DNA of 48,832 nucleotides from Desulfobacteraceae bacterium (lineage in GTDB: Bacteria > Desulfobacterota > Desulfobacteria > Desulfobacterales > Desulfobacteraceae): positions 1-48,832 of the forward strand of contig JAAELK010000031.1 in NCBI GenBank assembly GCA_024226935.1, given 5' to 3'. Positions 7,177-15,683 of the stretch are shown one piece after another. Numbering within the stretch: position 1 is the first letter of the stretch; the number at the start of each line of letters is the position of its first letter. A program made the position numbers and the translations under genes. The notes below the pieces were generated by a model. The model was not told the origin of the DNA and searched no databases. It saw nothing but the letters and a program-made list of their open reading frames with translations.

Positions 7177-8196
7177 TTAATTATTCTCCTGTGTATATTG
7201 GGCCAAAAGTTCAAGCTTTTCAAAGGCTTTGCCTGAATCAATGGATTTTTTGGCAAGACATATGCCCTGGTCAATAGTTTTGGCAACCCCGGCTGCTACC
7301 AGGCCCACCCCGGAATTTAGCAGGACAATATCTTGTTTGGGGCCTTTTTTACCTTCCAGGATTGCCCGGGTAATGGCGGCATTTTCCTTGATATTCCCGC
7401 CTTTGAGATCCTTGGGGTCGGCGTAGTTGTCAAAAAAGTTCAAGGGATTCAGATCATAGGACTTTATGGTGTTGTCGGCAAGTTCTGAAATCCTTGTCAG
7501 ATTTGTGGTGGTTATTTCGTCCATGCCGTCGTGGCCGTGGACCACAAAGGCTTTTTTAACCCCAAGAAGTTTTAGGGTTCTTGCAAACATTTCCGTGAGG
7601 TAAGGAGCATAGACGCCCAGAATCTGGCAGGATGCCGCCGCCGGATTGGTCAGGGGTCCCAGCATATTAAAGATGCTGCGGATGCCGCAGTCTTGCCTTG
7701 CCTTGTTCGCATATTTCATGGAACCGTGGTACATGGGGGCAAACATGAAGCCGATGCCTATTTCGTTGATTGCCTCTTCCACAATTTCGGGGTCGGTATT
7801 TATATTTACACCCAGCTCTTCCAATACATCGGCACTGCCGCATTTGCTGGAAATGCTTCGATTTCCATGTTTTGCCACGGTAACGCCTGCTCCTGCAATC
7901 ACAAAGGCCACGGTGGTGGAAATATTGAATGAGCCCGATTTATCTCCCCCCGTTCCACAGGTATCAATTACATTTTTGGATAGGGCCTGGATTCTGACTG
8001 CCTTGCGGCGCATGGCCCGGGCGGCCCCGGCCAGTTCTTTAAATGTTTCTCCCTTGGTGGCAAGAGCTGCCATGAAGGCGCCGATCTGGGCGTTGGTTAT
8101 CTGGCCCGAAAATATATCGGTGAGCATGGAATCCATGGAATCCTGGTCGAGTTCCTGTCCGCCAATGATGGTGTTAAGGTTGGCTGTGAATGTCAT
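7177..8196 (-). CDS. trpD: Anthranilate phosphoribosyltransferase
   Basis: The enzyme transfers phosphoribose from PRPP to anthranilate. The 339-residue protein has the diagnostic PRPP-binding CGTGGDKSGSFNIST (from about residue 80), KHGNRSISSKCGSADVLEELG, and a glycine-rich C-terminal segment. The start is one base past the trpG stop, as in a tightly coupled operon. It is a stand-alone TrpD and is not fused to TrpG as in enterics. Confidence 0.95.
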   Translation of the reverse strand: MTFTANLNTIIGGQELDQDSMDSMLTDIFSGQITNAQIGAFMAALATKGETFKELAGAARAMRRKAVRIQALSKNVIDTCGTGGDKSGSFNISTTVAFVIAGAGVTVAKHGNRSISSKCGSADVLEELGVNINTDPEIVEEAINEIGIGFMFAPMYHGSMKYANKARQDCGIRSIFNMLGPLTNPAAASCQILGVYAPYLTEMFARTLKLLGVKKAFVVHGHDGMDEITTTNLTRISELADNTIKSYDLNPLNFFDNYADPKDLKGGNIKENAAITRAILEGKKGPKQDIVLLNSGVGLVAAGVAKTIDQGICLAKKSIDSGKAFEKLELLAQYTQENN

Positions 8197-8197
8197 C

Positions 8198-8767
8198 TCA
8201 TATTCCTTTGATAAAGTTCCGGATCAGTCGTTTTCCCACGGTGGTCATAAAAGATTCCGGGTGGAACTGCACCCCTTGGGTGGGGTGGGATCTGTGGCGG
8301 ATGCCCATGATTTCGCCGTCTTCGGTTCTGGCTGTTACCATAAGACAATCCGGTAGATCTTTTTCCTGAACTGCTAAGGAATGGTAGCGCATCACGGAAA
8401 AGGGTTTTTTCAGTCCTGAAAAAATATGCTCTCCGTCGGCCTGGACCATGGAGGTTTTACCATGCATGATTTTTTTTGCATGGATGATGGTTCCACCAAA
8501 GCTCTGGGCAATGGTCTGGTGCCCTAAGCAAACTCCTAAAATGGGAATAACGCCGGACAAATGTTTTACTACATCCAGGGAAACTCCCGCGTCCTCAGGT
8601 CTTCCCGGGCCTGGTGATATCACGATGGCTTCCGGGTTGACAGTTTTTAACTGCTCTACACTGATTTTGTCATTTCTGAAAACCTCCACCTCAGCTCCGG
8701 TGTGGAGGATATAGTGAACCAGATTAAATGTGAAAGAGTCATAGTTATCAATAATGGCTACCTGCAT
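8198..8767 (-). CDS. trpG: Anthranilate synthase component II (glutamine amidotransferase)
   Basis: TrpG supplies ammonia from glutamine to TrpE. The 189-residue class I amidotransferase has the nucleophile in GVCLGHQ (Cys80), the SPGPGRPEDAG loop (about 51-61) and the catalytic His-Glu in VQFHPESF near the C-terminus. The ATG at 8767 directly follows the trpE stop with no spacer. It could also serve para-aminobenzoate synthase, as a shared PabA, since no pabA is seen nearby; that is conjecture. Confidence 0.93.
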   Translation of the reverse strand: MQVAIIDNYDSFTFNLVHYILHTGAEVEVFRNDKISVEQLKTVNPEAIVISPGPGRPEDAGVSLDVVKHLSGVIPILGVCLGHQTIAQSFGGTIIHAKKIMHGKTSMVQADGEHIFSGLKKPFSVMRYHSLAVQEKDLPDCLMVTARTEDGEIMGIRHRSHPTQGVQFHPESFMTTVGKRLIRNFIKGI

Positions 8768-10258
8768 TTATCTATTTTCCTTTATATTTGAAAGGGCAAG
8801 TTTCAAAGCTGTTTCCACACTCTTTGCCTTGTTTTTGCACTCTTTAAGTTCAGTTTTGGGATCAGAATCATAGACAATTCCAGCTCCTGCCTGGACAGTA
8901 AGGGTATCATTTTCCATGACGGCCGTGCGTATGGTAATAGCAAAATCCATATTTCCAGTAAAGGAAATATAACCGGCTGCCCCTCCATAGACTCCCCTGG
9001 GGCGATTTTCAAGTTCTGCAATGATTTCCATGGCTCTTATTTTAGGAGCTCCTGACAGGGTGCCGGCTGGAAAGGTGGCTTTGAAAAGATCAAAGGCGTC
9101 ATGCTCTGGTTTTAGATCGCAGGTGATATTGGAAACCAGGTGCATGACATGGGAATACCGTTCAACGACCATGGTATCTGTGATCTGGACGGTTCCGGCC
9201 TCGGCAACACGGCCCAGGTCATTTCTGCCCAAATCTATGAGCATGACATGTTCTGCCCTTTCTTTTTCATCATTTAAGAGTTCGTCAGCCAGGGCACGGT
9301 CCTGTTGTTCTGTGGCTCCCCTGGGTCGGGTACCGGCAATGGGCCGAAGGGTTGCAATCTTGTTTTCCAGCCGAACCATGGTTTCAGGGGATGATCCTGC
9401 GATCACCCTGTCGGGAAAATTCATGAAAAACATATAGGGGGATGGGTTGATATATCGCTGGGCCCTGTATATGAGAAGGGGATCTATCTTGGTGCTACAG
9501 GAAAAGGGTTGGGAATAGACTGCCTGGAAAATATCTCCTTCCACGATATGTTCTTTTATGGTTTCAACCCCTTTGATATATTCTGTTTCCGGTGTCAGAG
9601 GAGTAAGACTTACATCTTCCACTTTTTCATGGACCGGTTTTTTAGAGGGTTGATTGATGGTGTCCACCAGATCGGCAAGATCCTCTTGGGCCTTATCATA
9701 GGTTTGTTCTATATTTGATTCTTCGGTAAGGTAGCAAATTTTTATACAGGTCAAGGTTTGTTTCATGTTATCAAAGATAATCATAAAATCTGGAATGATA
9801 AAATGGCCATAGGGGACATCTTCTGGCAGGTCGACCTGGATATCTTCAAAAAAAGAGACCATTTCATAGGTAAAATATCCGGTAAGTCCGCTCCAGAATC
9901 TGGGCAGATCCGGGATATCTGCCGGAGTGTACCCATCGATAAGTGTCCGCATTACCCCGAGAGGATCGTTTTTATGGAAAATTTTTTGATGATCATTTTT
10001 GGTTATGATTTCTATATGTTCTTTGAATATTTTAACGGTGCCAAAGGCTGATACACCTAAAAAAGAGTACCTGGCCCATCTTTCTCCACCTTCCACACTT
10101 TCCAGTAAAAAACATTCTTTGTTTTTGTCATAGCATTTTTGTAAAATTGAGACCGGGGTGTCTGTATCTGCTAATACCCGGGTGCAGACTGGAACTACAT
10201 TGGCGATCCCGGCAAGTTCAATAAATTTTTTTTTATTGGGAAACTGTTCTAAAATCAT
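8768..10258 (-). CDS. trpE: Anthranilate synthase component I
   Basis: TrpE makes anthranilate from chorismate with ammonia from TrpG. The 496-residue protein has the tryptophan-feedback motif LLES followed by WARYSFLG (about 51-69), NPSPYMF, the catalytic RPIAGTRPRG and LIDLGRNDLGRV, and FPAGTLSGAPKIRAMEII. The LLES and NPSPYMF elements suggest feedback inhibition by tryptophan. It is the first gene of the operon. AGGA upstream supports the start, and a promoter lies about 65-90 bases upstream. Confidence 0.95.
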   Translation of the reverse strand: MILEQFPNKKKFIELAGIANVVPVCTRVLADTDTPVSILQKCYDKNKECFLLESVEGGERWARYSFLGVSAFGTVKIFKEHIEIITKNDHQKIFHKNDPLGVMRTLIDGYTPADIPDLPRFWSGLTGYFTYEMVSFFEDIQVDLPEDVPYGHFIIPDFMIIFDNMKQTLTCIKICYLTEESNIEQTYDKAQEDLADLVDTINQPSKKPVHEKVEDVSLTPLTPETEYIKGVETIKEHIVEGDIFQAVYSQPFSCSTKIDPLLIYRAQRYINPSPYMFFMNFPDRVIAGSSPETMVRLENKIATLRPIAGTRPRGATEQQDRALADELLNDEKERAEHVMLIDLGRNDLGRVAEAGTVQITDTMVVERYSHVMHLVSNITCDLKPEHDAFDLFKATFPAGTLSGAPKIRAMEIIAELENRPRGVYGGAAGYISFTGNMDFAITIRTAVMENDTLTVQAGAGIVYDSDPKTELKECKNKAKSVETALKLALSNIKENR

Positions 10259-10322
10259 GATCTGTTCCTATTTAGAAATCATAAATAATAAAAAAATAAT
10301 GATACATCTTTAAATGATGCAT

Positions 10323-10350
10323 ATTTAAATGATTTGGAATAACTTGTCAA
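10323..10350 (-). promoter_or_regulatory. Probable sigma-70 promoter of the trp operon
   Basis: On the minus strand a consensus -35 TTGACA (10350-10345) is followed after 16 bases by TTAAAT (10328-10323), a four-of-six match to the -10 box. Transcription would start about 55-60 bases before trpE. No Trp-codon leader peptide or attenuator hairpin was seen in that leader. Confidence 0.55.
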
Positions 10351-10357
10351 TATAAAT

Positions 10358-10375
10358 GTTTCTATTAGTAGAAAC
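10358..10375. promoter_or_regulatory. Palindrome next to the trp promoter
   Basis: GTTTCTA-TTAG-TAGAAAC is a perfect 7-bp inverted repeat with a 4-base centre. It ends 7 bases upstream of the trp -35 box. It could be an operator for a trp regulator or an upstream activator site. It does not match the enteric TrpR operator closely. Confidence 0.4.
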
Positions 10376-10398
10376 AAAAATTGTTTGGATAAATTTTC

Positions 10399-10446
10399 CC
10401 GGAAAGAAAGTTGTCCCTAAGACCGGAAAGAAAGTTGTCTCTAAGA
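10399..10446 (+). repeat. 24-bp tandem direct repeat upstream of the radical SAM gene
   Basis: Two contiguous 24-base units (10399-10422, 10423-10446) share the core CCGGAAAGAAAGTTGTC and differ at a single base. They lie 90 bases before the radical SAM start, between it and the divergent trp promoter. Confidence 0.7.
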
Positions 10447-10535
10447 GTTGTTAAAAAAATTTCAGTGTGGATTGGGATTAAATATGTTAAGTTCCCAGGG
10501 GAATTATCTAATTTTATATTAAGGACAAATCGTTT

Positions 10536-12074
10536 ATGTTGCTCATTTTTCCCCCGGTTGCAAAACCCTGTGAACCACCGGCCGGGGTGGCCTTGTTATC
10601 TTCTGCCTTAAAAAGTCATGGATTGCCCTGCACGGTTTATGATGCCAGTGTGGAAGGATTGATGTATTTAATTGAATCAGTTGTTGATGCCCGGGACTCA
10701 TGGTCTTTGCGGGCATTGAAAAATCGGGATAGTATTTTATCTGATCTGAAATCTTTTGACCTATATACAAATGTGGATCGATATCACCAGCGGGTTTATG
10801 ATTTGAACAAGCTTTTGTCCATATCCGTGGATCAAACCAGGTTTAAGATCAGCCTGAGTGATTATTCCGATAATCAGCTTTCTTGCGTGGATAGTCAGGA
10901 TCTTTTAAAAAGTGCCGCAAGCTTTGAGGAAAATCCGTTTTTTTCTTTTTTTGAACAAAAAATCCGGCCCCAAATTTTGGCATCCAATTCGGAATATATA
11001 GGGATTTCCCTTTGTTATCTGAATCAGGCCCTTGTCAGTTTTGCCCTGGCCGGTTGGATAAAAAAAAATTTTAAAGATAAAAAAATTATCATGGGCGGAG
11101 GGCTTATATCTTCATGGATGGCAAGACCTGGATTTGGAGACAAGCGTAACAATCCTTTTTCCGATTTGATTGATCTAATGATTAAGGGGGAGGGTGAACA
11201 GCCACTGCTTGCACTTCTTGGAGTTGCCGGCACCATCCGAAAACACTATGTTCCAGATTATGAATTTGCAAAAAATCATAGATATCTTGCGCCGGGAACT
11301 ATTCTTCCTTTCAGGGCATCCATTGGCTGTTATTGGAGCAAATGTCGATTTTGCCCTGAAAAAGCGGAAACCCGTCCCTATTCAACTAAAAGTGCTGCCA
11401 TGGTGTTGGCCGATTTGAAAACCATGAATCAATTATATTCTCCGAAAGTTGTCCACTTCATTGATAATGCAATTACCCCAGCTTTTTTAAGGCAATTGTC
11501 CAAAACTCAGCTGGGTTTTAAATGGTATGGGTTTGTGCGGTTTGAAAGGCAGTTTCTAAGCCTTGATTTTTGTCATGACTTAAAAAAAAGCGGATGTGAA
11601 ATGCTCAAGCTTGGCCTTGAATCAGGAGATCAGGCGGTTTTAGACAAGATGAATAAGGGGACTGATCTTGGGGTGGTTGCAAAGACCCTGAAAAATCTTA
11701 AGAAAGCCGGAATATTGACCTATGTTTATCTCTTGTTTGGTACAAGTTTTGAAGATGAGGCGGCGGCCTGTAAAACACTTGAATATATTCAGGTCCACAA
11801 AGCCAATATTGATTATTTGAATCTGGCTGTCTTTAATCTACCCAAATTTAGTGAAGATGCCGATGACTTGGAGACCCATGAATTTTATCATGGAGATTTG
11901 TCTTTGTACCTGAACTTTGTGCATCCAAGGGGATGGGAGAGGCGAAAAGTGAAAGTTTTTTTAGATAAGAAGTTTAAAAAACAGTTGGCAATTGGATCGG
12001 AATTCAGGAAAAACCCGGCCTATTTTTCATCCAATCATGCCATGTTCTTTAACCGGTTGGAGGATAAAAAATGA
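10536..12074 (+). CDS. B12-binding-type radical SAM protein
   Basis: A 512-residue protein with an N-terminal cobalamin-binding-like region (LLIFPPVAKPCEPPAGVA onward; YIGISLCYLNQALVSFALAGWI) and a radical SAM barrel from about 255. The iron-sulfur motif is Cys265, Cys270 and Cys273 in GCYWSKCRFC, so CX4CX2C and not the usual CX3CX2C. LKLGLESGDQAVLDKMNKG and YVYLLFGTSFEDE are typical later barrel motifs. It may be a methyltransferase or a modifying enzyme; the substrate is unknown. The upstream AAGGA supports the ATG. The stop overlaps the cinA start as ATGA, so the two are co-translated. Confidence 0.78.
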   Translation: MLLIFPPVAKPCEPPAGVALLSSALKSHGLPCTVYDASVEGLMYLIESVVDARDSWSLRALKNRDSILSDLKSFDLYTNVDRYHQRVYDLNKLLSISVDQTRFKISLSDYSDNQLSCVDSQDLLKSAASFEENPFFSFFEQKIRPQILASNSEYIGISLCYLNQALVSFALAGWIKKNFKDKKIIMGGGLISSWMARPGFGDKRNNPFSDLIDLMIKGEGEQPLLALLGVAGTIRKHYVPDYEFAKNHRYLAPGTILPFRASIGCYWSKCRFCPEKAETRPYSTKSAAMVLADLKTMNQLYSPKVVHFIDNAITPAFLRQLSKTQLGFKWYGFVRFERQFLSLDFCHDLKKSGCEMLKLGLESGDQAVLDKMNKGTDLGVVAKTLKNLKKAGILTYVYLLFGTSFEDEAAACKTLEYIQVHKANIDYLNLAVFNLPKFSEDADDLETHEFYHGDLSLYLNFVHPRGWERRKVKVFLDKKFKKQLAIGSEFRKNPAYFSSNHAMFFNRLEDKK

Positions 12075-13354
12075 TAGCAGAGATTTTGTCCACAGGAGAT
12101 GAAGTTCTTCTTGGTGATATTATTGATACAAATAGCTCTTTTTTGTGTGAAAAACTCAAAATTATGGGTATTGGTGTCCGACAGATTACGGCTGTGGGGG
12201 ATGAAGTGGCCAAGATAAGCAGTGTCCTTGGACAAATTGCAAAAAGAGCAGATATCTGTCTTGTCACGGGCGGTCTTGGACCTACCCAGGATGACTTGAC
12301 GGCCAGGGCTTGTGCCGGTGCGGCAGGGGAAAAATTGGTGTTAAATTCCATGGCCTTGGAAACCATGACGGCTTATTTTGAAAAAGCCGGATTTGAAATG
12401 ACCCAGGATAACAAAAAGCAGGCCATGTTGCCGGAATCGGCCGGGGTTCTGGTTAACCAGAGGGGGACAGCCCCTGGTTTTTCCATGTCCATGGATGATT
12501 GTCACTTCTTTTTTATGCCCGGGGTGCCTTCCGAGATGAAATTTATGTTTGAACATGGGGTAAAACCAAGGCTTTTGGATATCTTTGGTCTTACAAGACA
12601 AATATTTATTGAACGGCTTACTATTTTTGGGTTGCCAGAATCCCGGGTGGGGGCTCTTCTGGAAGGTTTTGAAAATAAATTTTCAGGCATGAATCTGGGA
12701 TTTAGGGCAAAATTTCCCTTCATTGAGGTCAAGATCGTTTATCCACTGGAAGTTTGTTCCAAGGCAGTTTGTGATAATGTCAAAAAACTTATGGACGCTG
12801 CCCGGGAATGGGTGGTTTTGCGCCTTGAAAATAAAGTGATTTCTCTTAGAGGGCAGAGCCTTGAACAGGAGGTGGGAAGGCTTTTAAAAGAAAAAAAATA
12901 TACCCTTGCCATTGCCGAGTCCTGTACCGGTGGGTTGATTTCCAATCTTGTAACCGATGTGGCCGGCAGTTCAGACTATTTTCTCTTTTCGGCTGTTACC
13001 TATTCCAATGGGGCCAAGATGAATATTTTGAAGGTTGCAAAAAAAACCCTTGAGGCCCATGGAGCCGTCCATGAACAGACTGCTCTTGAAATGGCAAGGG
13101 GGGTGAAAAAAGCAGCCGGTGCCCATTGGGGCATTTCTACCACCGGCATCGCAGGGCCGACAGGTGGCACCGATGACAAGCCCGTGGGAACTGTCTGTAT
13201 CGGTATAGCAGGGCCCGACTTTGAAACGGTAAAGCGCTATACTTTTAACTTTGGGGACAGGGCGAGGAATAAAAAAATGTTTGCTGCTACTGCCCTGGAA
13301 GTGTTGCGTCGTAATTTAATTAGCCGTTCAAATTTATTTGTTGAAAAGATTTGA
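12071..13354 (+). CDS. cinA: CinA: MoaB-like domain fused to NMN amidohydrolase
   Basis: The 427-residue protein has the molybdopterin-binding-like CinA N-terminal domain (about 1-170, with STGDEVLLGD and VTGGLGPTQDD). Its C-terminal PncC-type domain (from about 265) has AESCTGG, a serine-lysine amidohydrolase centre, and TGIAGPTGGTDDKPVGTV. The family hydrolyses nicotinamide mononucleotide or ADP-ribose in pyridine nucleotide recycling. The ATG overlaps the stop of the radical SAM gene. Its 3' end overlaps the convergent hydrolase gene by 21 bases. Confidence 0.92.
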   Translation: MIAEILSTGDEVLLGDIIDTNSSFLCEKLKIMGIGVRQITAVGDEVAKISSVLGQIAKRADICLVTGGLGPTQDDLTARACAGAAGEKLVLNSMALETMTAYFEKAGFEMTQDNKKQAMLPESAGVLVNQRGTAPGFSMSMDDCHFFFMPGVPSEMKFMFEHGVKPRLLDIFGLTRQIFIERLTIFGLPESRVGALLEGFENKFSGMNLGFRAKFPFIEVKIVYPLEVCSKAVCDNVKKLMDAAREWVVLRLENKVISLRGQSLEQEVGRLLKEKKYTLAIAESCTGGLISNLVTDVAGSSDYFLFSAVTYSNGAKMNILKVAKKTLEAHGAVHEQTALEMARGVKKAAGAHWGISTTGIAGPTGGTDDKPVGTVCIGIAGPDFETVKRYTFNFGDRARNKKMFAATALEVLRRNLISRSNLFVEKI

Positions 13355-14074
13355 AAACCAATCCAGCATTTTTTTTTCAAATTCTGCCCGGTGCTCCTTT
13401 GATGTCATCTGGTGATCTCCCCCTGGTTGGATGACTTTTTTTTTGGGGGACTGCATATGGGCATAGATATCATGGGCATTGGAGATCGGTATCACTTCAT
13501 CGGCATCTCCGTGGAAAATTAATATGTGGTGAAGTGCCCTTGTTTTGTCCAGAAGATTGAATAGCAGATTATCTTTAAAAAAACTTAAGGGCAGAGCCGG
13601 GCGTTTGTCATTGGCTTGAACGGGAATATTTTTTATGGATAGGCTTTGGACGGGAGCCGAACAGATAACGCCTCCGCAAAGCTTGACTTTAAAGGCCTCG
13701 AGGGATTCCCAGGCATTGATACAGGTGGCGCCCCCCATGCTGGAGCCAAAAATTGCTAATTTGTGTGATGTGAGATTTAAGTCCAGAATATGCCGGACTG
13801 CACCAATATAGTCCTGGGTTCTTTTTTTCAGGGAGGTTTGTGTTAAAAAATTTCCCTGGCTTTCACCGCAGCCCCGGTGATCAAATTTGAAAAATGCAAT
13901 CCCCTTCCCAGGTAAGAGGCGGGACAAGACCATTTGCTTGGCAGACGACTTGCTGCCTTCAAGGCCGTGGGATCCCACAACCAGTGGAGGGTTGTGAATT
14001 TCCGGAAGGTGTAGCTCTCCTTTGAGGGTAAGCCCATCCACTTGGAAATCAATTTTTTTTAAAATGGTTTTCAT
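13334..14074 (-). CDS. Alpha/beta hydrolase (serine hydrolase)
   Basis: A 246-residue cytoplasmic protein with the alpha/beta-hydrolase order: oxyanion region VVGSHGLEGSKSS, FDHRGCGES, nucleophile elbow GSSMGG (Ser112), acid residue in HGDADEVIP (about 189-195) and catalytic His in GGDHQM (His221). No signal peptide is present. The substrate is likely a small ester or acyl compound, but it cannot be told from sequence. It converges on cinA, with overlapping 3' ends, and diverges from rlmD over 85 bases. Confidence 0.85.
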   Translation of the reverse strand: MKTILKKIDFQVDGLTLKGELHLPEIHNPPLVVGSHGLEGSKSSAKQMVLSRLLPGKGIAFFKFDHRGCGESQGNFLTQTSLKKRTQDYIGAVRHILDLNLTSHKLAIFGSSMGGATCINAWESLEAFKVKLCGGVICSAPVQSLSIKNIPVQANDKRPALPLSFFKDNLLFNLLDKTRALHHILIFHGDADEVIPISNAHDIYAHMQSPKKKVIQPGGDHQMTSKEHRAEFEKKMLDWFSNLFNK

Positions 14075-14159
14075 GGTTGTCTTTATGTTATTAATCCCGT
14101 ATTATAGCAAGTTTTTGAAAGTACCATATTTTTAATAATTTTAAAAGAATGAAGCCCCC

Positions 14160-15548
14160 ATGTCTATAAAAAAAAGAAAAACCTACGAACTTGAGATTAT
14201 TGACCTTGCTTTTGGTGGCAAGGGACTTGCCAAACCCGATGGATTTCCGGTGTTTATTGATCGGTGTGTGCCGGGGGATCTGGTATTTGTTAAAATTACA
14301 AAAAAGAAAAAATCCTGGGCCGAGGGAAAATTGATCCGGATTTTAAAGCCATCGGAGCTTCGGAAAGATGGCAAGTGCCATTATTGTAATTTTTGTGGTG
14401 GATGTAAATGGCAGCAACTTTCCTATGATCTTCAGCTTGAATATAAAAAAAGGCATGTTACAGAATCCATCGAGCACATTGGACGGTTAAAAGATGTGAA
14501 GATCGCAGATGTTATTGCCTCCGATCCGATATTTGGATATCGGAATAAGATGGAATTTTCCTGTTCTTCCCAGCGTTGGTTGATGCCTGAAGAGCTTGAG
14601 GATGAGACTATCAAAAAGGGCTTTGGTATCGGGCTTCATGTGCCCGGTACTTTTGATAAGGTCATCGATATTAAACAATGCGAGATCATGCCGGCTCTGG
14701 GCAATAAAATCCTGGATGATGTGAGGACTTTTATTAAAGAGTCGGGATCACCCGCCTATAATCTCAGGACCCATGAAGGATTCTGGCGGTTTCTAATGTT
14801 GCGGCATTCCGTGGCATTAGACCAGTGGATGGTCAATATTGTGACCCGGGATGAAGATTTTGAGTTGATATCAAAATTGGGAAAATTATTGTCCGAAAAA
14901 TATCCGGAGATTCACTCCATTCTCAATAATATTACAGATTCTAAATCCGGGGTGTCCACAGAAAAAAAAGAAATTTTAATCCATGGCCAGGATCATATTA
15001 AGGAAAAACTGGGTGATTTTGTTTTTAAGATATCGGCCAACTCTTTTTTCCAAACCAATACAAGGGCTTGTGAAAAACTTTATGCCAAGGTGGCTGAATA
15101 TGCTGATCTTAAAGGTGATGAGACTGTTCTGGATCTTTATTCCGGCACGGGTACCATTCCCATTTGGCTGTCCCGGGATGCAAAAATGGTTTATGGCATT
15201 GAGATTGTCACTTCTGCTGTTATAGATGCAAAAAAGAATGCCCAATTGAACGGCATTGAAAATTGCAAGTTTTTCGAAGGTGATATCAAGGATGTGCTTC
15301 CAACGCTTAACCAGGTGCCTGATGTGGCTATTATTGATCCGCCCCGGGTGGGAATGCACAAAGATGTGGTTCGTCAGGTATTGGCTCTTTCTCCTGAAAA
15401 AATTGTTTATGTTTCCTGTAATCCCGCAACCCTGGCCCGGGACCTTGAAATGCTCAGTGCCCGGTATGAAGTGGTGGAGATTACGCCTGTGGATATGTTT
15501 CCCCATACCTATCATATTGAATCCGTCGCTTTGCTGAAACGAAAATAA
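14160..15548 (+). CDS. rlmD: 23S rRNA (uracil-5-)-methyltransferase, RumA/RlmD type
   Basis: The 462-residue enzyme methylates a uridine of RNA at C5 using SAM. An N-terminal TRAM domain (about 5-65) is followed by iron-sulfur cluster cysteines in the C-X5-CGGC pattern (Cys73, 79, 82 and a later Cys in IKQCEIM). The methyltransferase domain carries FFQTN, LDLYSGTGTIPIWL, IIDPPRVG and the catalytic cysteine in YVSCNPATLARD. U1939 of 23S rRNA is the usual target; RlmCD-type or tRNA specificity cannot be excluded. It is followed by an 11-bp tandem array and a terminator. Confidence 0.9.
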   Translation: MSIKKRKTYELEIIDLAFGGKGLAKPDGFPVFIDRCVPGDLVFVKITKKKKSWAEGKLIRILKPSELRKDGKCHYCNFCGGCKWQQLSYDLQLEYKKRHVTESIEHIGRLKDVKIADVIASDPIFGYRNKMEFSCSSQRWLMPEELEDETIKKGFGIGLHVPGTFDKVIDIKQCEIMPALGNKILDDVRTFIKESGSPAYNLRTHEGFWRFLMLRHSVALDQWMVNIVTRDEDFELISKLGKLLSEKYPEIHSILNNITDSKSGVSTEKKEILIHGQDHIKEKLGDFVFKISANSFFQTNTRACEKLYAKVAEYADLKGDETVLDLYSGTGTIPIWLSRDAKMVYGIEIVTSAVIDAKKNAQLNGIENCKFFEGDIKDVLPTLNQVPDVAIIDPPRVGMHKDVVRQVLALSPEKIVYVSCNPATLARDLEMLSARYEVVEITPVDMFPHTYHIESVALLKRK

Positions 15549-15559
15549 GGCCTTCCGAA

Positions 15560-15614
15560 GATGAAAATCGGATGAAAATCGGATGAAAATCGGATGAAAA
15601 TCGGATGAAACCGG
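15560..15614. repeat. 11-bp tandem repeat after rlmD
   Basis: Four perfect copies of GATGAAAATCG (15560-15603) are followed by one degenerate copy, GATGAAACCGG (15604-15614). The array lies between the rlmD stop and its terminator and was probably produced by replication slippage. Confidence 0.85.
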
Positions 15615-15627
15615 AATAAGATAAGAT

Positions 15628-15670
15628 AAAGGGAGTGTTGTTTATCGGCAACACTCCCTTTGTGTTTTTT
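15628..15670 (+). terminator. Rho-independent terminator of rlmD
   Basis: AAAGGGAGTGTTG (15628-15640) pairs perfectly with CAACACTCCCTTT (15649-15661) around an 8-base loop, followed by GTGTTTTTT. The stem may also serve the convergent CoA-transferase gene, although its T-tract on that side is poorer. Confidence 0.85.
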
Positions 15671-15683
15671 AAGTGTCGGTGTA

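Noticed and set aside
10272-10307. An 11-codon minus-strand frame rich in Tyr and Phe in the trp leader
   Set aside because: It has no Trp codons, no ribosome site and no following attenuator hairpin. AT-rich DNA gives Tyr/Phe/Ile codons by chance.
14976-15515. 179-residue minus-strand frame inside rlmD
   Set aside because: It is antisense to the conserved methyltransferase domain and shows no recognisable motif.
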